A stretch of 64,000 nucleotides of DNA, taken from JBGPLJ01 sp035644395 (GTDB lineage Bacteria; Pseudomonadota; Gammaproteobacteria; Steroidobacterales; Steroidobacteraceae). The stretch is taken from contig DASQOR010000047.1 in the NCBI GenBank assembly GCA_035644395.1, positions 87,344 to 151,343 of the forward strand, in the 5' to 3' direction. This document shows positions 9,032-16,807 of this stretch, piece by piece. A model generated the notes under the pieces. The model was not told the origin of the DNA, made no database searches, and saw only the letters and a program-made list of their open reading frames with translations. Both the position numbers and the translations under genes were made by a program. Position 1 is the stretch's first letter, and each line of letters begins with the position of its first letter.

Positions 9032-10504
9032 TTACGCCCGGCGCGCTCCGCGCAAGGCAAGGCGCAGGTTCGGCTTCTCGATGACGAGTTCGGCGGGCGG
9101 CGACGGCCGCGCCACGACGTCCCGCAGCAGCGTCAGGAGCGGACGGGTATCGGGGTTGTATTCGGTTTTCGCCGGGCCTGCGGCGAGCATCGCGTCGACC
9201 TGGTCCGCCGGCATGACCGCGCGCAGCAGGAACTCTTCGTCCGGGAGCTTCATGCCGATCCGGCGCCGCAATTCATCGAGTCCCGCCGGCGGCGGTTCCG
9301 CCATCAATTCCCGGGCGCGCGGCCGGTCGAGGATGCGATCGCGGACATTCGGATCGACCGGCGCGGTCGGCCGCCCGAAGCGGCCGATGACGTAGCGGAT
9401 CACCTGGTCGGGTACGTTGGCATAACGCTCCGCCGCAATCACGTTGAAGAGCGCCTGCGTGCAGACGATCTGGGGGAAGGGCGTCACCATGATCGGGAAG
9501 CCGAGGTCGGCGCGCACGCGGATGGTTTCCTCGATCACCGCCGGCAAGCGGTCGCCGAGCTTCAGTTCCTCGAGCTGGCGGATCGTCGTCGTGATCGCGC
9601 CTCCGGGGAGCTGGTGGCGCAGGAACGATGCGTCGTATTCCTGCGGCGTGCCGGCCGGCAGTCCTTCGGCTTCGGCGAGCCGCGCGAAGTAATCCGCGGC
9701 GAGTGCGAGCGAGCGGTCGTCCACATCGACCGTGTGACCGAGCTCCCGCAGGTTCGCGACGATCCTGAGCGCCGACGGGAGCGAGGTGCCGTTGCTCAAG
9801 GGGCCGAGGGCGACATGCAGCACCGGGACATCGAGCTCCGCGGCGGCCAGATAGCTGAGCGGCGAGAGCCCGATGGTGCAGTGAGAATGCAATTCGAGCG
9901 GTTTCGCACCGATGCGCGAGCGCACGGCCGGGATCAGGGTGCGTGCGCGTTCGGGTGTCAGGAGCCCGGTCGGATCCTTGATGTAAAGGCGCGCGACGTG
10001 CGGGGATTTCGCAAGAACCTCGGCAAGGCTCGCGTAAAACTCATCGTCGTGCACGGCGCTGATCGTATAGGTGAGCCCGGCCAGCACCTCGCCGCCTTCC
10101 TCGTGAATGAGGCGGGCGCCCTCGAGGAGCGAATCGCGGTCGTGCATCGGGTCGATGAGCGCGAAACGGCCGATGCCGTTGCGTACGAGGCAGCGGTAGA
10201 CGAGACGCATGAACTCGGCGCCCGAGGTCTCCCAGGAAATGAAGCGAAAACCGGTGGTGATGAACTGCAACGGCGTGTGCGGAGCGCGCTCCCGCATCGC
10301 CCGGATGAGCTCCCAGGGGTTCTCCCGGTGCGTGCGCACCGAGATGCCCATGTGGGTGCTCGAGGTGAAATCGAGGGCGTGGAAGCCGACGCGATCGAGC
10401 ACCGGCGCGATCTGCAGGGTGCGTGCCGCATCGAGGGCCGTGGCACCCCAGAGACTCTGGTTGCCATCCCGGATCGAGACGTCGACTAGCCGAACCTGCG
10501 CCAC
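9032..10504 (-). CDS. Pyruvate/oxaloacetate carboxyltransferase-like protein (DRE-TIM barrel)
   Basis: A 490-residue protein like the carboxyltransferase part of pyruvate carboxylase and the oxaloacetate decarboxylase alpha chain. It keeps the RDGNQSLWG opening with metal ligand Asp13. The lysine that is carbamylated in the family is Lys176 (YIKDPTG), and His206-x-His208 (LHSHCT) completes the metal site. A helical C-terminal region follows, but no biotinyl (AMKM-type) domain is present. It could use a separate biotin carrier, or act without biotin as an aldolase or decarboxylase. It is the first gene of the minus-strand operon. Confidence 0.75.
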   Translation of the reverse strand: MAQVRLVDVSIRDGNQSLWGATALDAARTLQIAPVLDRVGFHALDFTSSTHMGISVRTHRENPWELIRAMRERAPHTPLQFITTGFRFISWETSGAEFMRLVYRCLVRNGIGRFALIDPMHDRDSLLEGARLIHEEGGEVLAGLTYTISAVHDDEFYASLAEVLAKSPHVARLYIKDPTGLLTPERARTLIPAVRSRIGAKPLELHSHCTIGLSPLSYLAAAELDVPVLHVALGPLSNGTSLPSALRIVANLRELGHTVDVDDRSLALAADYFARLAEAEGLPAGTPQEYDASFLRHQLPGGAITTTIRQLEELKLGDRLPAVIEETIRVRADLGFPIMVTPFPQIVCTQALFNVIAAERYANVPDQVIRYVIGRFGRPTAPVDPNVRDRILDRPRARELMAEPPPAGLDELRRRIGMKLPDEEFLLRAVMPADQVDAMLAAGPAKTEYNPDTRPLLTLLRDVVARPSPPAELVIEKPNLRLALRGARRA

Positions 10505-10723
10505 GCGGTCATCTTGGCGTCCTTTTCCCGCTGCTGCCAGCCCCGCGGGGCCGACAAGCGTCCCGACTTCCCTTACAGTCGACTTTGAGTGCGCTGGGGC
10601 GCACGTTGCCGGGCCTCTCGCGCTGCATCCTGCGCACGCCGCCGATGGCCCATGATCCGGAGATCTGACGATGCGCGAACTCTGTCAATACGAACCATCC
10701 GCCAACTCCATGCCGTGCGGCCA

Positions 10724-11968
10724 ATGACAAGAAGCAGGCTGTTCACCTACGAAAACGCCATCCTGCTCCTCCTCGGGCTGACCTTCGGCTTTCTCTTCTT
10801 CGATCGCAATGCCGCCGGCTTTCTGGCGCCCTTCATCGCGCCGGACCTCAAGCTCAGCAACTGGCAGATCGGCTTCATCAGTTCGGGCCTCTCGATCACC
10901 TGGGCGATATCGGCGTACGTGTTCGGCGCCTGGTCGGATCGCACCGGCATCCGCAAGCCTTTTCTCATCGCCTGCGTCCTCGCGTTCTCGGCGTGCTCCT
11001 TCCTGTCGGGCATCGCGAGTTCCTTCGCCCTGCTGATCGTCGCCCGGATGTTGATGGGCCTCGCCGAAGGCCCGTTCCTGCCGGTTGCGCTTTCCATCAT
11101 GGCGGCGGAATCGAGCGAGGGCCGGCGCGGCTTCAACATGGGCGCCATGCAGAACGGGTTCGCCGCGCTCTTCGGAACCTTCGCGGCGCCGCTCCTGCTC
11201 GTGCCGCTGGCGGAGCGCTTCAGCTGGCACGTGTCGTTCTTCGTCGCGGGCGTGCCGGGGCTGCTTTGCGCCCTGTTGATCGCCCGTTACGTGCGCGAAC
11301 CCGTCGCTGCGCGAGCGGAGCCGCGGAGTAGCCCTGCCGATCAACGGGCGGAGCGCTCTCCGGGTCTCGTCGCCATGCTGAAAGTCCGCAACGTGTGGCT
11401 GTGTTCGCTCATCAGCTGCTTCATGGTCGGCTGGATGGTGCTCGGCTGGGCCTTCCTGCCGACGTTCTTCGTTCTGTACCGGCACATCCCGGCAATGCAG
11501 ATGGGCTACCTGATGAGCGCGCTCGGCGTGTGCGCGGCATTCGCGGGGCTTGCCATCCCGGCGCTCTCCGATCGCATCGGCCGCAGGCCCGTGGTGATCT
11601 TCTTTCCGCTCCTCGCCGTGCTCTGTCCGCTCGCCGCGCTCTACTACGGAGGGTCGATCGTCGTGCTGGGAGCCCTCATGTTCATTGGCTGGCTCGCCGC
11701 CGGCGTGTTTCCGCTCTTCATGGGAACGATCCCGGCGGAGAGTACCTCGCCCAGGCTCATCGCGACGGCGATGGGGCTCGTCGTCGGCATCGGGGAAATC
11801 GTGGGCGGCTTCTGCGGCCCGCTGATCGCAGGCGCGGTCGCCGACCGGACGAGCCTCGAGGCACCGATCCTCATCGAGGCCGGCTGTGCGCTGGCAGGCG
11901 GCCTCCTCGCGATCGGGCTCAAGGAAACCGCCCCCGCCAGGAAAAAGGGGACAGATTTATTTTCTTGA
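10724..11968 (+). CDS. MFS transporter with repeat-derived C-terminus
   Basis: A 414-residue MFS permease, paralogous to the one at 3188-4408. The ATG at 10724 is chosen because the hydrophobic core starts a few residues later and upstream residues look non-coding. The loop signature reads GAWSDRTGIRKP. The last residues (KKGTDLFS) and the stop are encoded inside a 24-bp interspersed repeat at 11941-11964, so the native end of the gene was probably replaced when the repeat arrived. The 219 bases upstream, shared with the divergent carboxyltransferase gene, show no promoter I can defend. Confidence 0.88.
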   Translation: MTRSRLFTYENAILLLLGLTFGFLFFDRNAAGFLAPFIAPDLKLSNWQIGFISSGLSITWAISAYVFGAWSDRTGIRKPFLIACVLAFSACSFLSGIASSFALLIVARMLMGLAEGPFLPVALSIMAAESSEGRRGFNMGAMQNGFAALFGTFAAPLLLVPLAERFSWHVSFFVAGVPGLLCALLIARYVREPVAARAEPRSSPADQRAERSPGLVAMLKVRNVWLCSLISCFMVGWMVLGWAFLPTFFVLYRHIPAMQMGYLMSALGVCAAFAGLAIPALSDRIGRRPVVIFFPLLAVLCPLAALYYGGSIVVLGALMFIGWLAAGVFPLFMGTIPAESTSPRLIATAMGLVVGIGEIVGGFCGPLIAGAVADRTSLEAPILIEAGCALAGGLLAIGLKETAPARKKGTDLFS

Positions 11969-12052
11969 GAGGAAAAAGGGGACAGATTTATTTTCTCTCG
12001 TATCTGCTGCAGACGCGCAAATACTCGAGAAAATAAATCTGTCCCCTTTTTC
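11941..12052. repeat. Interspersed 24-bp repeat, locus A (two direct copies, one inverted)
   Basis: Three identical 24-bp copies, each containing AAAAAGGGGACAGATTTATT, lie at 11941-11964 (+), 11972-11995 (+) and 12029-12052 (-). The second and third can pair into a long hairpin with a 33-base loop. The cluster sits between two convergent genes and supplies the last codons of the MFS gene. The same unit recurs at 50447-50555. The sequence resembles the REP-like repeats common in proteobacteria that are mobilised by RAYT (Y1) transposases; no transposase is present in this window. Confidence 0.85.
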
Positions 12053-12054
12053 GG

Positions 12055-12534
12055 TTAGAACATCGTGTTGTCGTTCGCGGACTTTTCCGGGATCGGCTGC
12101 AGGACATCCCAGTGCTCGACGATCCGGTCGCCGTCATCGAGCCGGAAGATGTCGATCACCGCCGAGCCGCGGTCGTCCTTGCCGCGCGTCACGTGCGAAT
12201 GCACGACGACGATGCGGCCGTCGACATAAATGTGCTTGATGTCGTACTTGTATTCCGCGCCGGTCCCGAGGTATTTGCTCAGGAAGTCGATCGCCGCCTG
12301 CTTGCCGTCGGCCGCGTAGGGATTGTGCTGCGTGTAGGTGGCGCCGACGTACTTGTCGAAGCCTTCCTGGACCTTGCGCTGGTTGAAGACCGTTTCGAGG
12401 AGTCCCCGCGCCACGAGCGCCGGCTTGCGGGTATCCATCGATTCGGTCGTCGCGGTGTGCGCGAAGCTGATGATCCCCGCGAGCGAAGCCGCGGCGACGG
12501 CCGCGACGGCGCAGATCCGGATTGACGACTTCAT
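12055..12534 (-). CDS. Secreted SnoaL-like/NTF2-fold protein
   Basis: A 159-residue protein with an N-terminal signal peptide (about residues 1-28) followed by an NTF2-like fold of the SnoaL type. Typical pieces are the helix RGLLETVFNQRKVQEGFDKY, then TYTQHNP and the late strands with VDIFRL-like wording and IVEHWDVLQ. Family members are small cyclases, isomerases or binding proteins; exported versions are usually of unknown role. It is the last gene of the OMT-SDR-S10 set, 23 bases after the peptidase gene, and its stop lies three bases from repeat locus A. Confidence 0.8.
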   Translation of the reverse strand: MKSSIRICAVAAVAAASLAGIISFAHTATTESMDTRKPALVARGLLETVFNQRKVQEGFDKYVGATYTQHNPYAADGKQAAIDFLSKYLGTGAEYKYDIKHIYVDGRIVVVHSHVTRGKDDRGSAVIDIFRLDDGDRIVEHWDVLQPIPEKSANDNTMF

Positions 12535-12557
12535 GGCTCGATCTCCTCGAGGATGCT

Positions 12558-14195
12558 TCAGGGCGACTTCACCCCATGGGTATTCTCGACGAATGCGGCC
12601 ACGTTGTCGTGTATCGCCTTGAGCGAGGGCTCGTGCGCATACACCATGTGGCCCGATTCGTAGTAATGCATTTCGATGTTCTTCTGCAGGCTCGCCTGCA
12701 TCGGCAGCTGCTCGAGCTCGTACTGGGCGGCGAAGAAGGGCGTCGCGAGATCGTAGTAGCCGCCGTGCATCTGCACCTTGAGATTGGGATTCTGCTGCAT
12801 CGCCGAGGCGAGATCCGGCATCACGTTGACACCCTGCGGAAGCACGAAAGGAGCGCCCGGCGGCTGGTGCATATACATCTCCGGACTGAGCCAGAGGTTC
12901 TGGTAGGGCTTGTAGGTCTTGCCGTCGCCGAATTTCAGGGTCTTGCGTATGTAATCGTTGAAAGCGGCGACATAGGCACCGACGATCGCGGCGGTCTGCG
13001 GGTCATAGGACGACTCGCGGCTCATCGGATCGATGGTGGGCCCGGAGAAGCGCGTGTCGAGCCGGCCGGTCGTCGTATCGGCGCCGAGCAGGTTCTTCTC
13101 GAACTGCCCGCCGTTGATGCGCAGGTTCGAGCGCTCGATGTAATCGACCGGCAGGCCGATGTAGTTGTGCAGCCGCGTCGCGATTTCGGTCTTGCGCTCC
13201 GGCGTCAGCTTCGCGCCGGCCGCGAGCGCCTGCGCATAGTCGCCCACCGCGAACTGCTCGACTTCCGCCAGGAACGGCTCGAGAGTCGCCGGCGCGTTGG
13301 CAATCTTGTGGTGATACCAGGCGGTCGCTGCGTAGGTCGGCAGCGACAGGACATACGGCTGGTTCACACCCGGATTGGTCTGCGGCGCATCGGGACTGTT
13401 GTCGAAATCGAGGATCTGCGACAGGAAGATCAGTCCGTTGAGATCGATGTATTTCTCGTTCTGCAGGACGTAGGTCAGCGCGGCGCCGCGCGTCGTCCCG
13501 TAGCTCTCGCCAAAGAGGTACTTCGGCGAATTCCAGCGCCCGTGACGCGTGATGAACTCCGCGATGAAATTCGCGAAGGCATGCGCGTCCGGATCGACAC
13601 CGAAGAATGCCTTTTCCTTGTCCTTGCCCCGCAGGTGGCTGAACCCCGTGCCGGGCGCGTCGACGAATACGAGGTCACTCACGTCGAGGAGGCTGTATTC
13701 GTTGTCGACGATGCGATAGGGCGCCGCCGGGCCGTGGGTATCGCCCGGCGTCAGCACGCGCTTCGGTCCGAACGCGCCGATGTGCAGCCACACGGTCGAG
13801 GAGCCCGGCCCGCCGTTGAAGATGAACATGATCGGACGCTGCGGGTTCTCCACATCGCCCTGGAAATAGGCGACGTACGACATGGTCGCTTCCGGGACCT
13901 GCACCGTCGCCTGGGCCGCCTTGTCGTCCGGATTGACCGGATCCGGATCCTTGGGATCCGCGACATGGACGACGAGTACGCCGGCTTCGGCCTTGTAGCC
14001 GAGCTTGCGGCCGCCGATGGCGAGCGTGCCGCTCGTCACCTGGCTCTCGTCTTTCAGGTGTTTCGGCGTTTCCGTGTCATCCGGTTTCGCGTCGGCCTTG
14101 GCATCCGCCGCGGGGGCATCTTTCGCGGCCGGGAGACAGGTGAAGGCCGCAAGGAGAGAGAGCGCCGCAAAGGCGCCGATCAATCGCACTTTCAT
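12558..14195 (-). CDS. Secreted serine carboxypeptidase-like protein (peptidase S10)
   Basis: A 545-residue exported S10-family hydrolase. The ATG at 14195 is followed by a signal peptide (about 1-24) and an Ala/Asp-rich linker to residue 45. The oxyanion region reads FNGGPGSS (127-133). The catalytic triad is Ser231 in GESYG, Asp482 in GGYYDLATP and His516 in ESGHMVY. The family hydrolyses C-terminal peptide bonds at acid pH, although some members act as acyltransferases. It probably works in the periplasm or outside the cell. It is 107 bases from the SDR gene upstream, so it may have its own promoter. Confidence 0.9.
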   Translation of the reverse strand: MKVRLIGAFAALSLLAAFTCLPAAKDAPAADAKADAKPDDTETPKHLKDESQVTSGTLAIGGRKLGYKAEAGVLVVHVADPKDPDPVNPDDKAAQATVQVPEATMSYVAYFQGDVENPQRPIMFIFNGGPGSSTVWLHIGAFGPKRVLTPGDTHGPAAPYRIVDNEYSLLDVSDLVFVDAPGTGFSHLRGKDKEKAFFGVDPDAHAFANFIAEFITRHGRWNSPKYLFGESYGTTRGAALTYVLQNEKYIDLNGLIFLSQILDFDNSPDAPQTNPGVNQPYVLSLPTYAATAWYHHKIANAPATLEPFLAEVEQFAVGDYAQALAAGAKLTPERKTEIATRLHNYIGLPVDYIERSNLRINGGQFEKNLLGADTTTGRLDTRFSGPTIDPMSRESSYDPQTAAIVGAYVAAFNDYIRKTLKFGDGKTYKPYQNLWLSPEMYMHQPPGAPFVLPQGVNVMPDLASAMQQNPNLKVQMHGGYYDLATPFFAAQYELEQLPMQASLQKNIEMHYYESGHMVYAHEPSLKAIHDNVAAFVENTHGVKSP

Positions 14196-14302
14196 GGGGT
14201 CGGTCCTGGTCTTGTTGTTCGGATGGCCCGCAAGTTTAGGGCCGACGACGCCCCGGTGGCGAATCGCATCGTCGTCCCCGGCGCTCGTTTCGGCGCGCGG
14301 AC

Positions 14303-15202
14303 CTACCAGCGTGGCCGCTGGGCCTTCGAGAAGATGGCATTCGAGGTGAGAAAGCCGATTTCGCCCGCGCGGGTCGTATTGATCGGTTCCTCGGGGAAGG
14401 AGGCGAGCAGGGTCTCGCAGCGCTCCGCGGCGCCGGCCCGGAATTCCGCGTGCGTGAAGATGTAGAGATCGTTGCGCTGGATGCCGCGCAGCACCCTTTC
14501 GCCGCATTCCTCCAGGCTCATCCAGTTCGGCGAGTTCGGCCGGTCCGCCAGCCGCTTCTCGCTTTCGATGAGCCCGCTGTCGCGGAACTCGGCCGGACGG
14601 AGCTTGCCGGTTTCGCGGATGTTCGTCTGCACGGGGCCCGGGCAGAAGGCGGAAACGCCGATATTGTCGGGCGCCAGTTCGCCGCGCAGCGTTTCCGCCA
14701 TCGCAACGAGCGCGCCTTTCGCCGTCGTGTAGATGACCGTGTTCGGGATCGGAACGATGGCGGACATCGAGGAGGTGTTGACGATATGGCCACCCTCGCC
14801 GTGCTTCAAGATCCGCGGCACGATGATCTGCAGCCCGTTGACGACGCCGCCGATCATCACGCCAAGGCCCCAGTCCCAGTCCGCGAACTTGAGGAGCTTC
14901 AGCGGGCCGACGAGGCCCATGCCCGCGTTGTTGCAGAGGACGTGGATCTTGCCGAACACCTTTTCCGCTTCATCCGCGGCACGGGCGTACGCCGGCCGGT
15001 CGGTAACGTCCAGCTTGAGCGCGTGCAGCTGCGCGGCCTGACCTTTGCCCTTGAAGAAGCCGAGCGACTCCTCGATGTGATCGTCGCGCAGATCTGCGAT
15101 GACGACCTTCATGCCGGCGTTCGCACAGGCCTTCGCGATCCCAAGACCGATGCCGCTCGCACCGCCGGTGATGAATGCGACTTTACCGTTGACGTCCTTC
15201 AT
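14303..15202 (-). CDS. SDR family oxidoreductase
   Basis: A 299-residue classical short-chain dehydrogenase. It has the TGGASGIG cofactor loop near residue 12, ADLRDD after strand 2, NNAG, the catalytic Ser in NTSSMS and the YTTAK motif. The start ATG at 15202 is supported by GAGGAG nine bases upstream. An acidic residue after the second strand favours NAD(H) over NADP(H). The substrate is unknown. It lies 29 bases downstream of an O-methyltransferase gene on the same strand. Confidence 0.9.
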   Translation of the reverse strand: MKDVNGKVAFITGGASGIGLGIAKACANAGMKVVIADLRDDHIEESLGFFKGKGQAAQLHALKLDVTDRPAYARAADEAEKVFGKIHVLCNNAGMGLVGPLKLLKFADWDWGLGVMIGGVVNGLQIIVPRILKHGEGGHIVNTSSMSAIVPIPNTVIYTTAKGALVAMAETLRGELAPDNIGVSAFCPGPVQTNIRETGKLRPAEFRDSGLIESEKRLADRPNSPNWMSLEECGERVLRGIQRNDLYIFTHAEFRAGAAERCETLLASFPEEPINTTRAGEIGFLTSNAIFSKAQRPRW

Positions 15203-15231
15203 CGCAAGGGACTCCTCGTTGGATACGCGGG

Positions 15232-16272
15232 TCAGGGCTTGTGGCCCGACACCAGTGAGTAATAGCCGTAGGTCGGCCGAACCGCGATGCCCGTGAAGCC
15301 CGCGCCGGCCAGGATGCCGCGCAGCTCCGCGAACGTGAATTGCTGGCCGCGCGTGCCGGCGAGCATGAGCATCGAAAATGCCGCGGCCGTGCGCGGCCCC
15401 GTGCCCGTATCGTCGAGCAGCATTTCGTGCAGCAGGATGGAGCCGCCGGACGGCAATGCGGCGAACGACTTGGCCGCGAGGTCGGCGCAGGTCTCGAAAC
15501 TCCAGTCGTGGAATACGTTCGAGAAGAAATGCGCGTCGTAGCCCGGCGGCCAGGCCTCCCGGAAGAAATCGACGCTTACGGTGTCGACCCGCTCGCCGAC
15601 GCCGCCCGATCGAATGTAATCCCGGGCGACCTGGCACATGGCTGGCAGGTCGAGGATCGTTGCGCGCAGGGCAGGATCCGCCTCCGCCAGCGCAATGGCG
15701 AAACAGCCCGAACCGCCGCCGACGTCGAGCAGCCGCTTGACCCCGGAAGCCGCGCCACTGCGGGCGAGACCCGCCGCCGCGGCCATGGAATGGCTGTTCA
15801 TGAAACTTGCGATACGGCCGGCCTGCTCGAGGGTCACCTGGCCGGTTTCCCACACCGCCACCGGTGGCAGGTCGGTGAGTCCGTCGTCCTGCGCAGGCCG
15901 CTTGATCCTGAGGGCGTCGCGCAGCCGCAGGTGATTGGCGCTCGATGCCGAATAGGCGGGCCAGACATGCCCCCAGAAGCAGGGATCGTCTCGCAGCAGA
16001 TACTGCCGAGCCACGGGCGTGAGCTGGTACGCGCCCTCATGGAGCGTCATGAGATCGAGCGCGACGAGCATGCGCATGAGCGTGTCGCAGCCGCGCGGCT
16101 GCAACTTCAGCTTCGTGGCGACGGCGTTCGAGGGCTGGGGTCCGTCTGCCAGCGATTCGAATACGCCCAGCTCGGTTGCGACGGTGATGGCCGGCAGCCA
16201 GATCGAGGACAACCAGATGTCCCAGATCGGCCGGTCATCACAGGTTGGAAATGGGCCGGGCATGCGGTTCAA
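15232..16272 (-). CDS. SAM-dependent O-methyltransferase (family 2, COMT-like)
   Basis: A 346-residue methyltransferase with an N-terminal dimerisation/winged-helix part (about 15-95) and a C-terminal Rossmann domain. The SAM motif LLDVGGGSG is at 181-189 and the likely catalytic base is His255 in VFHDW, as in plant-type phenolic O-methyltransferases and bacterial hydroxyneurosporene or TcmN-type enzymes. It should methylate a hydroxyl on a phenolic or polyketide-like compound. It is the first gene of the minus-strand set and is divergent from the molybdenum-enzyme operon. Confidence 0.88.
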   Translation of the reverse strand: MNRMPGPFPTCDDRPIWDIWLSSIWLPAITVATELGVFESLADGPQPSNAVATKLKLQPRGCDTLMRMLVALDLMTLHEGAYQLTPVARQYLLRDDPCFWGHVWPAYSASSANHLRLRDALRIKRPAQDDGLTDLPPVAVWETGQVTLEQAGRIASFMNSHSMAAAAGLARSGAASGVKRLLDVGGGSGCFAIALAEADPALRATILDLPAMCQVARDYIRSGGVGERVDTVSVDFFREAWPPGYDAHFFSNVFHDWSFETCADLAAKSFAALPSGGSILLHEMLLDDTGTGPRTAAAFSMLMLAGTRGQQFTFAELRGILAGAGFTGIAVRPTYGYYSLVSGHKP

Positions 16273-16327
16273 TACTAGCGGCTAGCATCCGGTGGCAATC
16301 AACCGAGCGCGAAGTGACCCATCCGCC

Positions 16328-16807
16328 ATGCCCTACACGCTGAACGTCAACGGCAAATCCCGCACGGTCGACGTGGACGGCGTGACACCGCTCCTCTGGG
16401 TGCTGCGCGACGAGCTCGACCTCAAGGGCAGCAAGTTCGGCTGTGGCATGGGATTCTGCGGCGCCTGCACCGTGCACCTGAACGGCAAGGCGACGCGCTC
16501 CTGTATCACAGCCGTGTCGACCGTCGGGACGGCCTCCGTTACCACGATCGAAGGGGTCGGCGGGACGACGCTGGGCAAAAAGGTGCAGGCAGCGTGGCTC
16601 GAAGTCGATGTCGTCCAGTGCGGATATTGCCAGGCGGGCCAGATCATGTCGGCGACGGCGCTGCTTGCCGCGACCCCGCGCCCGACGGACAAGGACATCG
16701 ACGCGGCGATGAGCGGCAATATCTGCCGCTGCTGCACGTACACGCGTATCCGTGCCGCGATCAAGCAGGCCGCCAGCCTGCCGACGGTCGACTCGAGGGA
16801 CGCATGA
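16328..16807 (+). CDS. (2Fe-2S)-binding subunit of isoquinoline 1-oxidoreductase-type molybdenum enzyme
   Basis: A 159-residue small subunit of a xanthine-oxidase-family enzyme. The N-terminal plant-type ferredoxin domain binds one 2Fe-2S cluster through Cys39, 44, 47 and 59. The helical C-terminal domain binds the second through Cys98, 101, 133 and 135. It has no signal peptide. The ATG at 16328 matches the usual family start, so the upstream GTG at 16292 is not used here. The stop overlaps the next start by four bases (ATGA). It passes electrons from the molybdenum subunit to an unidentified acceptor. Confidence 0.93.
   Translation: MPYTLNVNGKSRTVDVDGVTPLLWVLRDELDLKGSKFGCGMGFCGACTVHLNGKATRSCITAVSTVGTASVTTIEGVGGTTLGKKVQAAWLEVDVVQCGYCQAGQIMSATALLAATPRPTDKDIDAAMSGNICRCCTYTRIRAAIKQAASLPTVDSRDA

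Noticed and set aside
10505..10723. Promoters in the 219-base divergent gap
   Set aside because: No -35/-10 pair with acceptable spacing stood out on either strand.
12522..14465. 647-codon plus-strand frame opposite the S10 peptidase
   Set aside because: No domain; the peptidase on the minus strand has signal peptide and full catalytic triad.
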